DNA of 64,000 nt, taken from the NCBI GenBank assembly GCA_018401435.1, contig JAGYJW010000025.1, forward strand, positions 38,250-102,249. Direction: 5' to 3'. Shown here in pieces: positions 21,576 to 29,766 of the stretch. The DNA comes from Deltaproteobacteria bacterium. Its GTDB lineage: Bacteria > Myxococcota_A > UBA796 > UBA2385. Numbering within the stretch: position 1 is the first letter of the stretch; each line of letters begins with the position of its first letter. A program made the position numbers and the translations under genes. The notes beneath the pieces are model-generated. The model did not search any database. It worked only from the letters and a program-made list of their open reading frames with translations, and was not told where the DNA came from.

Positions 21576-22037
21576 TCAAAAGGCCAGACCCAAGCGAAGC
21601 TGCCCGTCGGGGAAGATGGGGCTGCCGATGCCGCCGCTGGGGTCATGGACCGTCAACGAAGCGCCCAGGGTGAGCTGAAGCTCGATGGCGAGGTGCGGGG
21701 CCAGCCAGAAGTCGGTGGTGAGGGTGGGGTTGAGGGTCAGGGAGTGGGCGCCTTGGGGCCGCCCGAAATTCCAATAGCGCCAGCCCACCAGCAGGGGCGC
21801 GTGCATCGTGACGCCCCGGCCGCTGTCTTTGCGGTGCTCGACCAGGCGCAAGGCGGGGCCGGCCCGGGCGGTGACGCCGTTGTGGCCGAGAGAGCCCTCG
21901 ACCCCGATCTCGATCTCCAAGGGATGCAGGGCGGTCAGCGAGAAGCTGGCATTTGTCATGCCCGGAAGACCGACGCCCAGGTGCAGCGCGCCCAGGGTGC
22001 TGAGCGCGGGCTTGAAGAGCAGGCTGGATGCGGGCAT
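21576..22037 (-). CDS. Hypothetical beta-rich protein, possibly an outer-membrane barrel fragment
   Basis: The 153-residue product shows alternating hydrophobic/polar strands (SFSLTALHPLEIEIGVEG, AIELQLTLGASLTV) and ends in LRLGLAF, a terminal aromatic typical of outer-membrane beta-barrels. No signal peptide precedes it: the frame upstream of ATG 22037 meets a stop within 33 bases, which is also the stop of the upstream gene. It may therefore be a truncated barrel or a cytoplasmic beta protein. It follows the 22068-22661 gene closely on the same strand. Confidence 0.5.
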   Translation of the reverse strand: MPASSLLFKPALSTLGALHLGVGLPGMTNASFSLTALHPLEIEIGVEGSLGHNGVTARAGPALRLVEHRKDSGRGVTMHAPLLVGWRYWNFGRPQGAHSLTLNPTLTTDFWLAPHLAIELQLTLGASLTVHDPSGGIGSPIFPDGQLRLGLAF

Positions 22038-22067
22038 GCCGGGCGCCGGGGCTGGAGGGATCGGATC

Positions 22068-22661
22068 TCAGGAAGGCAGGGCCGCCACCGCGTCGATGGG
22101 CCTGGGCAGCACATCTTCGGGGGCGAGGGGGCCCTCGCGGCGCAGCAGCCAGAAGTCCTGCAGGGGCACAAAAGTGTCCCCCAGGCGGAAGATCTCCCAG
22201 CCCAGCAGCAGGTCCACGCTGCCTTCGTTCACGGCAACCAAGGGGCAGAAGCCCACCCGGGCGGGGAAGTCCGAAAACAGGTTGCCTGCCACCCGATAGT
22301 CCAGGTAGTCCGACCCTTTCCAGCCCCGTGGAAAGCTCAGGCCCTCGGCCGACCGCAGCTCGTAGTGGCCAAAGGTCTTGGGGCGGCCCTGGCGGTCGCG
22401 CAAGGGGGCGGGCGGGCTCTCCCAGCCGGTCTGCTCGACCTTCACATTCCAGCCACGAATCACGCCGGTGGCCGGGTCCTTGTGAAAGGTCTTGCGAAAG
22501 CTGCGCCAGAAGAGCCGGTGAAAGAGGGCCGGCATGGACAGGTCGATGCCGGTGTAGGCGCTGTCGGCCACGGCCTCGCGGTCGATGGGGTGGGCGGCGC
22601 GCATGATGTCGAAGAGCTGGGCCCCCGACATGCCCAGCAGCTCATCCAGGCTGTGTGCCAT
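22068..22661 (-). CDS. Conserved hypothetical protein
   Basis: The 197-residue protein starts MAHSLDELLGMSGAQLFDIM and is rich in Phe, Trp and Arg, for example MPALFHRLFWRSFRKTFHKD and GWNVKVEQTGW. It has no signal peptide or membrane helix. The sequence looks like a folded cytoplasmic enzyme-like domain, but I do not recognise it. Its start lies inside the end of the DUF486 membrane-protein gene (20-base overlap), so the two are translationally coupled. Confidence 0.7.
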   Translation of the reverse strand: MAHSLDELLGMSGAQLFDIMRAAHPIDREAVADSAYTGIDLSMPALFHRLFWRSFRKTFHKDPATGVIRGWNVKVEQTGWESPPAPLRDRQGRPKTFGHYELRSAEGLSFPRGWKGSDYLDYRVAGNLFSDFPARVGFCPLVAVNEGSVDLLLGWEIFRLGDTFVPLQDFWLLRREGPLAPEDVLPRPIDAVAALPS

Positions 22662-23058
22662 CTTCTTCCTCGGCGCTGAGGGTGGGCTGGGGGTCGGCTG
22701 CCGGGGCGGCCTCGTGGCTGCCGCTCACCAGCACGATGGCCAGGCCCATCAAGCCAAAGCCCAGCCACTGGCGCATGCCGACCGGCTCCTTGAGGTAGAA
22801 GGCCGAGACCATGGCGACGCAGACCACCCCGGCGCAGAGGTGGAAGGTGGCCATCTGGGCGCCGGTATACAGGCCCTGCCCCCAGCGGGTGGCGCTGACA
22901 TTGAGCAGGTATTCGGGCAGGACGATCATCCAGCTGGCTGCCAGGGCCGCCCAGAAGGTCCACTTCTCGGCGTATTTGAGGTGGCCAATCCAGGCGAAGG
23001 CCATCAGGCCAGCCGACGCGACCAGCATCATCGGGACGAGGAAGATGCGCGAATCCAT
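22642..23058 (-). CDS. DMT-superfamily small membrane protein (DUF486-like)
   Basis: The protein is about 138 residues from ATG 23058, with four transmembrane segments: FLVPMMLVASAGLMAFAWI, WAALAASWMIVLPEYLL, TFHLCAGVVCVAMVSAFYL and WLGFGLMGLAIVLVSG. The pattern HLKY...W...A...SW.I.LPEY....R.G.....A.....F matches the DUF486 family of small drug/metabolite-transporter-like proteins. A 25-residue acidic tail beyond the last helix is unusual. The transported compound, if any, is unknown. Confidence 0.85.
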   Translation of the reverse strand: MDSRIFLVPMMLVASAGLMAFAWIGHLKYAEKWTFWAALAASWMIVLPEYLLNVSATRWGQGLYTGAQMATFHLCAGVVCVAMVSAFYLKEPVGMRQWLGFGLMGLAIVLVSGSHEAAPAADPQPTLSAEEEDGTQPG

Positions 23059-23242
23059 CGTGGGCAAGCACCGGGTTCTTGGGGAACTCGCCCTTAGCCC
23101 AGCCCGGCCCCACCCACGACGAGGGTGTAGGACACCGTGACCCGCGGGCGCTGGCCCCGACCGCGACAGCCGGGTCGCGCTTCGGGGCGGCGCTGTCGAT
23201 CGAAGCCGCAGCAAATCGAATAATCGCAGGTATTTATGAGGC

Positions 23243-23258
23243 TGGCACGCTTCCTGCT
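23243..23258 (+). promoter_or_regulatory. Sigma-54 type -24/-12 promoter
   Basis: The sequence tggcacgcttcctgct places GG (23244-23245) and GC (23256-23257) ten bases apart, matching the RpoN consensus TGGCAC-N5-TTGC with one mismatch. It lies about 30 bases before the ATG at 23288 in an unusually AT-rich spacer. The lipoprotein downstream is therefore likely driven by an enhancer-binding protein. Confidence 0.75.
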
Positions 23259-23287
23259 TTCTCTTCAGGCAGACCCCTGGAGAAACC

Positions 23288-23941
23288 ATGAACCGACTGC
23301 TGACCCTGCTCCTGTGTGCCCCCCTCGCCGCCTGCTTCGAGGCCGTGGACCCCGAGATCGAGCCTGCCGACCTTCGCGACGGCGCCTGGGACCTGCACCT
23401 GACCGACATCTCTGCCTTTGGGGACTGTGGCGGCATCGAAGCGGCCGGGCCCATCGACGCCATGGCCTTCTTCGCCTCGGACGGGGAGGAGCTGAGCATC
23501 CTGATGGAGGGCCTGCTGCTGGAGGGCTTCATCGAGGGGGCGTCCCTGTCGGTGACCGGCGGCATGGACTTCTCCGAGCCGGGCCATGGCGGAGGCGGCG
23601 GAGAGACCCGGCCCGGGGAGTGCGGCGACCTGCCCGCCGACTCGGGCGATGAAGGCGACGGCGCCGCCCCGCCTCCCTGCGTGGCGCCCGAGCCCGAGCC
23701 CGAGCCCGGCCCGGACGCGGTGTCGGTGTCCATCGACGCCCGGATCTTTGCCGAGGACCTCATCCGGGGCAGCCTGGTGCTGGAGGTCGGCAGCGGCGCG
23801 GCCGGCTGCTACTTGGAGGCCGCCCTCGTGGGCCTGGCCGTGGACGAGGACGGCCCGCGCCCCCTGGAGCCCCAGGAGGAGCCCGTGGAGCCCTACCCGG
23901 GGGAGGAGCCCGAGGGCGACCCCGAACCCATGGGCGACTGA
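23288..23941 (+). CDS. Acidic lipoprotein, unknown function
   Basis: The 217-residue protein starts MNRLLTLLLCAPLAACFEA, a textbook lipoprotein signal with an LAAC lipobox. GGAG lies six bases before the ATG. The mature part is strongly acidic, with Pro/Glu-rich spacers (PEPEPEPGP, EEPEGDPEPMGD) around two short beta-rich segments and four Cys. Such composition fits a surface-exposed or periplasmic tether. A sigma-54 promoter lies upstream and a strong hairpin follows, so it appears monocistronic. Confidence 0.8.
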   Translation: MNRLLTLLLCAPLAACFEAVDPEIEPADLRDGAWDLHLTDISAFGDCGGIEAAGPIDAMAFFASDGEELSILMEGLLLEGFIEGASLSVTGGMDFSEPGHGGGGGETRPGECGDLPADSGDEGDGAAPPPCVAPEPEPEPGPDAVSVSIDARIFAEDLIRGSLVLEVGSGAAGCYLEAALVGLAVDEDGPRPLEPQEEPVEPYPGEEPEGDPEPMGD

Positions 23942-23974
23942 GCCTGGATTCGTGACGATTTGATCACAGGTGCT

Positions 23975-24003
23975 GGGCGCGGGTCGATCCTGGACCCGCG
24001 CCC
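23975..24003 (+). terminator. Strong hairpin, probable terminator
   Basis: Perfect 11-base arms, GGGCGCGGGTC and GACCCGCGCCC, surround a 7-base loop, 34 bases after the lipoprotein stop. The U-tract is weak, as is common in GC-rich genomes. Confidence 0.6.
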
Positions 24004-24054
24004 ATTGGCGACTAACTGTGGGGCTGTCCTCGTCGCACCTGCCCCGGAGTCTTC

Positions 24055-25131
24055 GTGTCCACCGACCTCTTCAGCCCCCTGAACCTCGGCCCCCTCGCCC
24101 TCCAGAACCGCGTCGTCATGGCCCCCATGACCCGCTCTCGGTCCACCGCCGAGCACCTGCCCACCCCCATCATGGCCGACTACTATGGGGCACGGGCCGA
24201 CGCCGGCCTGCTGATCACCGAGGGCGTGGCCCCCAGCGCGGACGGCTGCGGCTATCCCCGGATCCCGGGCATCTGGAGCGCCGAGCAGGTGGCGGCCTGG
24301 CGCCCCGTGACCGAAGCGGTGCACGCCAAGGGCGGCCTCATCGCCATGCAGCTGATGGACTGCGGGCGCATCGGCCACCCCCACAACCTGCCCGCCGGCG
24401 CCCGCCTGCGGGGTCCCTCCGCCGACGCCGCCCCCGGCGAGATGTACACCGACCAGGCCGGCCCCCAGGCCCACCCCGTCGTGGCCGAGATGACCGAGGC
24501 CGATATCGAGGCCGCCATCGAGGGCTTTGCCAGCGCCGCAAAAAACGCCATCGCAGCTGGTTTTGACGCGGTGGAGCTGCATGGCGCCAACGGCTACCTG
24601 ATCGACCAGTTCCTCAGCCCCAACATCAACCCGCGCAGCGATGGCTGGGGTGGCGCCCAGCGCGGGCGCTTTGCCCTGGCGGTGGCCCGGCGCGTGGTGG
24701 CCGCCATCGGCGCCGATCGGGCGGGCATCCGCCTGTCCCCCTACGGCGTCTTCAACGGCGTCCAGCCCTGGGAGGGCCTGGACGCCGACTTCCTGTCCTT
24801 GGCCAAGGAGCTGGGCGCCCTGAAGCTGGCCTGGCTGCACCTGGTGGACCACAGCAGCATGGGCGCGCCCCCGGTGCCCGAGAGCCTGAAGGCCGCCATG
24901 GGCGAGGCCTTCGGCGGGGCCGTGATCCTGAGCGGCGGCTATGACCGCGCCCGGGCCGATGCCGACCTGGCCGCCGGCAAGGGCGCCCTGGTGGCATTTG
25001 GGCGGCCCTTCCTCGCCAACCCGGACCTGGTGCGGCGTTTGAAGGAGGGGGCCCCCCTCAACGCCCCCGACTTCGGCACCTTCTATACGCCGGGGCCGAA
25101 GGGCTACACCGACTACCCGACCTTGGGCTGA
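24055..25131 (+). CDS. Old-yellow-enzyme family alkene reductase (NemA-like)
   Basis: This FMN-dependent reductase family reduces activated C=C bonds and nitro compounds with NAD(P)H. The 358-residue barrel starts with GTG (GGAG five bases upstream) and shows DLFSPLNLGPLALQNRVVMA, PMTRSR, YYGARADAGLLITEG, ELHGANGYLIDQFLSPNIN and LSGGYDRARADADLAAGKG. LIAMQLMDCGRIGH replaces the usual QLWHxGR, so the first active-site position reads Met-Asp-Cys rather than Trp-His. This may change substrate range. It is a stand-alone gene. Confidence 0.93.
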   Translation: MSTDLFSPLNLGPLALQNRVVMAPMTRSRSTAEHLPTPIMADYYGARADAGLLITEGVAPSADGCGYPRIPGIWSAEQVAAWRPVTEAVHAKGGLIAMQLMDCGRIGHPHNLPAGARLRGPSADAAPGEMYTDQAGPQAHPVVAEMTEADIEAAIEGFASAAKNAIAAGFDAVELHGANGYLIDQFLSPNINPRSDGWGGAQRGRFALAVARRVVAAIGADRAGIRLSPYGVFNGVQPWEGLDADFLSLAKELGALKLAWLHLVDHSSMGAPPVPESLKAAMGEAFGGAVILSGGYDRARADADLAAGKGALVAFGRPFLANPDLVRRLKEGAPLNAPDFGTFYTPGPKGYTDYPTLG

Positions 25132-25217
25132 ACGGTATTCAAAGTGTGGGCATAAACTATATCCAAACTGTTTGCGTTTCGGAGGAGGGCGGGTAGGGCT
25201 GGGGCTCTGGAGGCCCC

Positions 25218-25955
25218 ATGCGCACCCCCCTCACGAACCAACGCATCCTGATCTTTGGCGCCACCGGTGGCATCGGGGGCGCCGTCGCCCGCGAGGCTGC
25301 CGCGCGTGGGGCCCGCCTGCACCTGGTCGCCCGCAGCGAGGCCCCGCTCGCCGCCCTGGGCGCAGCCCTGGGGCAGTCCCATGGCACCGCCGATGTGACC
25401 GATCCGGCCGCCGTGGACGCGGCGGTCGCGGCTGCTGTAGCCGCCCTGGGCGGGCTGGATGCGGTGGTGCTCTGCGTGGGCTCCATCCTGCTCAAGCCCG
25501 TGCACCGCAGCACGGATGAAGACTGGCGCAGCGTGATGTCGGTCAACCTGGACGCGGCCTTCTTCGTGCTTCGGGCCGCCGCCAAGGTGCTGATGCGCGA
25601 AGGGGGCAGCGTGGTGCTGGTCTCCACCGCCGCCGCCCACGCCGGCGTGCCCAACCACGAGGCCATTGTGGCCGCCAAGAGCGGCTTGGAAGGCCTGGTT
25701 CGGGCCTCTGCGGCCACCTATGCCAGCCGGGGCTTGCGGGTGAATGCGGTGGCGCCGGGCCTGGTGGACACCCCCCTCGCCGCTCCCCTGCTGCGGAATC
25801 CTGCGGGGCGCGCGGCCTCGGAGAAGATGCACGCCCTGGGCCGCCTGGGCGACCCCGACGATGTGGCCCACGCCATCACCTTCTTGTTGGAGAGCAGCTG
25901 GACCACGGGCCAGGTGCTGACGGTGGATGGCGGCCTGTCGGGGGTCAAGGGCTGA
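25218..25955 (+). CDS. Short-chain dehydrogenase/reductase-like protein lacking the catalytic Tyr
   Basis: The 245-residue Rossmann protein begins ILIFGATGGIGGAVAREAAA (NAD(P)-binding TGxxxGxG). It continues VVLCVGS, VNLDAAFF, VLVSTAAAHAGVPNHEA, AAKSGLEGLVRA, VNAVAPGLVDTPL and LTVDGGLSG, a full SDR layout. In place of the YxxxK active site it has IVAAK: the Lys is kept but Ile occupies the Tyr position. Related SDRs with NHEAI.AAK are known, so this is a subfamily feature rather than damage. The reaction may use another base or be lost. GGAGG lies before the ATG. Confidence 0.9.
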   Translation: MRTPLTNQRILIFGATGGIGGAVAREAAARGARLHLVARSEAPLAALGAALGQSHGTADVTDPAAVDAAVAAAVAALGGLDAVVLCVGSILLKPVHRSTDEDWRSVMSVNLDAAFFVLRAAAKVLMREGGSVVLVSTAAAHAGVPNHEAIVAAKSGLEGLVRASAATYASRGLRVNAVAPGLVDTPLAAPLLRNPAGRAASEKMHALGRLGDPDDVAHAITFLLESSWTTGQVLTVDGGLSGVKG

Positions 25956-25973
25956 GCTTCGCGCCTGCCGCGC

Positions 25974-26384
25974 TCAGCGCGCGCGCACGCGGTTGTTGCG
26001 GGCGTTGTGCTCGAGCTCGACCCGGCCCAGGGCCTCCAGCAGGGGGGGCAGGTACATGCCGAAACGCCCGCGGTAGCCCTTGCGCAGGCCATACCAGCCG
26101 CCCACCGGGTTGGCGGGGTCGCGGCCCCAGGCCTCGACCGTGCCGGGCTTGCAGTCCTTGTTCTCGTCGGCTGCGCCCAGGTCCATCCAGTCCCCGTGGG
26201 CCTTGAGCATGGCGTGCAGGTCGTCGATGGCGCGCAGCTGGTAGGACAGCCGGGTGCTGCCCACCTGGCAGAAGAGCGTGGGTGGGTCGGCGCTCTCGTC
26301 CTTCCACATGGTGTAGTCCGAGCTGCCGGGCGGGGTCTTGAGCTGCCAGGGGTCTTGGGCGGTGCCGCTTCCGGTCGGGGGCAT
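25974..26384 (-). CDS. Conserved small cytoplasmic protein of unknown function
   Basis: The 136-residue protein contains QDPWQLKTPPGSSDYTMWKD, FCQVGSTRLSYQLRAIDDLH, GTVEAWGRDPANPVGGWYGL and GRFGMYLPPLLE. I recall this pattern from small uncharacterised proteins present in many actinobacteria and myxobacteria. There is no signal peptide or membrane helix, and no function is known to me. It converges with the SDR gene, the two stops being 18 bases apart. Confidence 0.8.
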   Translation of the reverse strand: MPPTGSGTAQDPWQLKTPPGSSDYTMWKDESADPPTLFCQVGSTRLSYQLRAIDDLHAMLKAHGDWMDLGAADENKDCKPGTVEAWGRDPANPVGGWYGLRKGYRGRFGMYLPPLLEALGRVELEHNARNNRVRAR

Positions 26385-26449
26385 GGGGGGATCCGGGGAG
26401 AGGGTCTGCCGGGTGCTCTACCGCAACAGGCCAGGGCCTGCGCTGCCCC

Positions 26450-27187
26450 TCAGCGACCTGCGCGCCGTTGGGGGGTGGCGGGGGTCTTCTTGAGGCTCTG
26501 GAGCATCACCCAGCCCGGGCCCGTCAGCTCGGTCATGAACAGCCCCTCGCCGCCCACCAGGCTCTTGAGGCAGCCGCCGACGCCGCGCACGCCATAGTCC
26601 ACCTCGGCCGACATCACCGCGAGGTGGCCGGTGCTCACCAGGAGCTTCTGGCCGGCCTTCAGCTCGCGGGACAAGAAGTCGCCGCTGATATGCACGATGA
26701 CCACGCCGCTGCCGCTCAGCCGCTGCATGAAGAGCCCGCCGCCCCCGAACAGGGCCGCGCCGGCCTTGCGGGCCATGGTCACGTCGATCTGGACATCTCC
26801 CACGGCGGCGACGAAGGCGCCGGCGGTGCAGGTGATGGGCCCCCGTGACAGATCCCAGGTGGCGAGGTGGCCCGGCTGGTTGGCCGTCAGGGTGACCTGG
26901 GCGCCATCCCGCAGGGGGGTGACATAGCAGAGGCTGAGGCCTTCGCCCGACATCATGCGGGATACGGCGCTGCCCGCACCGCCGGGGATCTTGAGTTGCC
27001 AGCCGACATCGTCGCCATAGGCCAGCAGGCTGCCCTTGGCGCACCACAGGGGCTGGCCACGGCGCAGCTTGAGGTCCACGCTCTGGGCGATGGTGCCGCG
27101 CACGTCGACATCGACGACGAAGCGCTCGAGCTGGGCCCGGTCGAGGTGGACCAGGGCGTCGGCGCCGCTGGGGTTGGGGTCGGTCAT
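26450..27187 (-). CDS. AIM24/TIGR00266-family protein
   Basis: The 245-residue protein has the glycine-rich repeat layout of the AIM24 family: GQPLWCAKGSLLAYGDDVGW, SAVSRMMSGEGLSLCYVTPL, FGGGGLFMQRLSGSG, VGGCLKSLVGGEGLFMTELT and WVMLQSL. These form a trimeric beta fold; the mitochondrial member affects inner-membrane organisation, and the bacterial role is not established. The start overlaps the stop of the amidohydrolase upstream by ATGA, implying co-translation. Confidence 0.9.
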   Translation of the reverse strand: MTDPNPSGADALVHLDRAQLERFVVDVDVRGTIAQSVDLKLRRGQPLWCAKGSLLAYGDDVGWQLKIPGGAGSAVSRMMSGEGLSLCYVTPLRDGAQVTLTANQPGHLATWDLSRGPITCTAGAFVAAVGDVQIDVTMARKAGAALFGGGGLFMQRLSGSGVVIVHISGDFLSRELKAGQKLLVSTGHLAVMSAEVDYGVRGVGGCLKSLVGGEGLFMTELTGPGWVMLQSLKKTPATPQRRAGR

Positions 27188-28029
27188 CGGGGCTCCACGG
27201 GGTCGAGTCGAAAGACGGCGCGGGCGTTGTCGCAGAGGAAGCGCCGCAGGGTGCTTTCGGGCAGGTCGAGGACGCCCAGCTGTTCGATGCAGCGTTGGGG
27301 CGGGATCATCGGCCAGTTGCTGCCAAAGAGCACCTTGGACTTGCCGGGGCCCTTCAGAAAGCGCACCAGGGCGTCGGGGTAGCGCTCGGGCGTGTAGGCC
27401 GAGGTGTCGATGAAGACCCGCTCGTATTTGGTGGCCAGCGACACCATCTCGTCCGTCCAGGGGTAGCCGATATGGCCCGCCACGATGCGCAGCTCGGGGA
27501 AGTCGCAGGCCACCTCGTCCAGGTAGGGGATGGGCCGCCCCGGTTCGCTGGGGCGCAGGGGGCCGGCGTGGCCCACCTGCAGACAGAAGGGAATGTCGAG
27601 TTCGATGCACTCGGCATAAAGCGGATAATATCGCCGATCATTGGGTGGTAGACCCCAAAGCCAGGGCAGCATGCGCAGGCCCACAAAGCCCAGATCCCGC
27701 ACGCAGCGGCGCAGCTCTCGCACCCCGTCCATGGGCCGCAGCAGGTCCACGGACGCGACCCCGCGCAGGCGGTGGGGATGGGCCGCGACCGCGGCGGCCA
27801 CGCTGTCGTTGGACAGCAGCGGACCCTTTGGCCCCCACCAGGCCGACAGCAGGGCGAGGTGGATGCCGGCACCGTCCATCGCGCCCAAGGTGAATTCCAG
27901 GGGGATCTCGTCGGGCACTGAATCCAGCTTCATCCACCGCCGCAGCGACGCAAAGATCTCGTCGCGGACAAAGGCGCCGGTGGGGTGTTGGATCCAGGCG
28001 TCGATGATGGGGCGTTCGGGGTCGGGCAT
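27184..28029 (-). CDS. Amidohydrolase-2 family metal-dependent hydrolase
   Basis: The 281-residue TIM-barrel protein has IIDAWIQHP at the first metal position (His-x-His replaced by Trp-x-x-His), GLRMLPWLWGLPP, CLQVGHAGPLRPSEPG, LRIVAGHIGYPWTDEMV with the barrel His, YERVFIDTSAYTPERYP and VLFGSNWPMIPP. This is the amidohydrolase-2/2-pyrone-4,6-dicarboxylate lactonase-like group. The C-terminal metal Asp region reads GSNWP rather than GSDWP, so metal binding may be altered. It is coupled to the AIM24 gene. Confidence 0.88.
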   Translation of the reverse strand: MPDPERPIIDAWIQHPTGAFVRDEIFASLRRWMKLDSVPDEIPLEFTLGAMDGAGIHLALLSAWWGPKGPLLSNDSVAAAVAAHPHRLRGVASVDLLRPMDGVRELRRCVRDLGFVGLRMLPWLWGLPPNDRRYYPLYAECIELDIPFCLQVGHAGPLRPSEPGRPIPYLDEVACDFPELRIVAGHIGYPWTDEMVSLATKYERVFIDTSAYTPERYPDALVRFLKGPGKSKVLFGSNWPMIPPQRCIEQLGVLDLPESTLRRFLCDNARAVFRLDPVEPR

Positions 28030-28086
28030 GGTGCGAGGGTAGCCCTGGCGGCGCGCATAGGGCTACCCTTCGCCCAGAGGCCCCCC

Positions 28087-28446
28087 CTGTCCCAGCTCAC
28101 CGCCCTGCTGCTGTCCTTGCTGTTGGAGCTGCCCGTCGCCCTGGGCATCGCCGCGGCCACGGGCCTGCTGGCGCGGGTGGGCTGGCGCCGGCTGGTGGGC
28201 GTGGCCCTGGCCGCCACCCTGCTCACCCACCCCTTCGCCTGGCACGGCTTTGCGGCGCTGAAGGGGCTGGTGCCCGGCTACTGGCCCCGGGCCCTGATCA
28301 TCGAGGGGGGCGTGGCGATCGTCGAGGGCCTGCTCTACGGCGGCCTGGCGGGGGCGGGCCTGTGGCGGGGTCAGGCGATGGGTTGGGCGGCCAACGCCTG
28401 GAGCTATGGCCTGGGCCTGCTCATCTTGGAAGCCTTCTACCGCTGA
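28087..28446 (+). CDS. Small integral membrane protein, start codon unclear
   Basis: The frame encodes about 120 residues with three to four hydrophobic segments: LLLSLLLELPVALGIAAATG, LVGVALAATLLTHPFAW, ALIIEGGVAIVEGLLYGGLA and WAANAWSYGLGLLILEAFY. The Pro and Glu inside the helices suggest a conserved functional membrane protein, but the family is not recognised. No ATG, GTG or TTG is well placed. A CTG at 28087 sits six bases after AGAGG and would fit by position; it directly follows a run of seven C, so an indel hiding the real start is also possible. Confidence 0.6.
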   Translation: MSQLTALLLSLLLELPVALGIAAATGLLARVGWRRLVGVALAATLLTHPFAWHGFAALKGLVPGYWPRALIIEGGVAIVEGLLYGGLAGAGLWRGQAMGWAANAWSYGLGLLILEAFYR

Positions 28447-28497
28447 AGGGCCGCGGCCGGCATTTGCGGCGCGCCGCAGACGGGTGATGCTGGCGCC

Positions 28498-29703
28498 ATG
28501 GATGTCGTCTACCTGTCCCCCGCCTGGCCGCCCGAACAAGTGGAATTCACCCGCGGCCTGCACGCCGTCGGCGCGCGGGTCTGGGGGGTGGGCGATGGCC
28601 CGCCCGGGGCCGCGGGCCCCTACCTGACCGGCCACCTGCGCGTGCCGGCCATGGGCGATGAAGATGAGGTTGTGGCGCGCGTTCTGGCCTGGTTGAACGG
28701 GCGGCGTCCCGACCGGGTCGAGACCAATTGGGAGCCCATGGTGCTGGCGGCTGCCCGGCTGCGGGAGCAGCTGGACCTGCCCGGCCTGCGGCCTTCTCAG
28801 GCCCTGCCCTTTCGCGACAAGGTGTTGATGCACGAGGCGGTGGCTGCGGCCGGCCTGCGGGTGGCCCGAACCGCCCGGGTGCGCTCCTTGGCCGAGGCCT
28901 TGGAGGCCGCCGAGACCGTCGGCTACCCCTGCATCTTCAAGCCCGTGGCCGGGGCCGGCGGTGCGGACACCTTTCGGGCCGACGACCCCGCCGCCCTGCG
29001 CGCGGGCCTCGCGGCGGTGGGCCATGTGCCCGAGGCCAGCCTGGAAGAGTGGGTGGAGGGGCAGGAGTACACCTACGAGACCATCTGTGTGGATGGCCAG
29101 CCGGTGCTGGAGAGCGTCTGCCTCTACCTGCCCAATGTGTTGGACGCGCGGCGGGCCGAGTGGATCAGCCCCATCATCGCCAGCGTGCGGGATCTGGACG
29201 ACCCCTGGATCGCCCCGGGCCTGGCCCTGGGTCGGGCCGCCCTCGCCGCCCTGAAGCCCGGCACCGGCTTCACCCATATGGAGTGGTTTCGGAATGAGGC
29301 GGGGGAGGCCATCTTTGGCGAGATCGCCTGCCGGGCGCCGGGCGCCAGCATGGTGGACCTGCTCAACTACACGCTGGACGCCGACACCTTTGTCGAGTGG
29401 GCCCGGGCGGTCTGCCAGGGGCGGGTGAGCGCGGGGCTGGAGCGACGCCACAACGCCGTGATGGTCTTCAAGCGCGCCCAGGGCCAAGGCAAGATCCGCG
29501 AGATCCGCGGCCTGGACCGGCTGCTGGCCCTGCACGGTCCCCATGTGGCCCGGGTGGACCTGCTGCCGGTGGGCGCCCCGCGCCGCGACTGGACCCAGAC
29601 CTTCTTGTCGGATGGCAACATCGTGGTGCGCCACCCCGACTGGAACCGGGCCATGGAGCTGGGGCGACAGGTCCGGGACGGGGTGCAGATCCTGGCGGGC
29701 TGA
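28498..29703 (+). CDS. ATP-grasp family ligase-like protein
   Basis: The 401-residue protein has an N-terminal Rossmann-like preATP-grasp half and the ATP-grasp fold: FRDKVLMHEAVAAAGLRVAR, GYPCIFKPVAGAGGADTFRA (Lys and glycine loop), LEEWVEGQEYTYETICVDGQ, THMEWFRNEAGEAIFGEIAC and RAPG as the metal-binding Glu segment. These enzymes join a carboxylate to an amine or thiol through an acyl-phosphate. The substrate is not predictable. It is paralogous to the gene at 37918-39150. No peptide or carrier-protein gene is adjacent. Confidence 0.87.
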   Translation: MDVVYLSPAWPPEQVEFTRGLHAVGARVWGVGDGPPGAAGPYLTGHLRVPAMGDEDEVVARVLAWLNGRRPDRVETNWEPMVLAAARLREQLDLPGLRPSQALPFRDKVLMHEAVAAAGLRVARTARVRSLAEALEAAETVGYPCIFKPVAGAGGADTFRADDPAALRAGLAAVGHVPEASLEEWVEGQEYTYETICVDGQPVLESVCLYLPNVLDARRAEWISPIIASVRDLDDPWIAPGLALGRAALAALKPGTGFTHMEWFRNEAGEAIFGEIACRAPGASMVDLLNYTLDADTFVEWARAVCQGRVSAGLERRHNAVMVFKRAQGQGKIREIRGLDRLLALHGPHVARVDLLPVGAPRRDWTQTFLSDGNIVVRHPDWNRAMELGRQVRDGVQILAG

Positions 29704-29766
29704 AAGCGCGATCGATCGGGGGCCTTGGCGGCATTCATCGAAGGTCTGCCCTGCCGAGTGCACACA

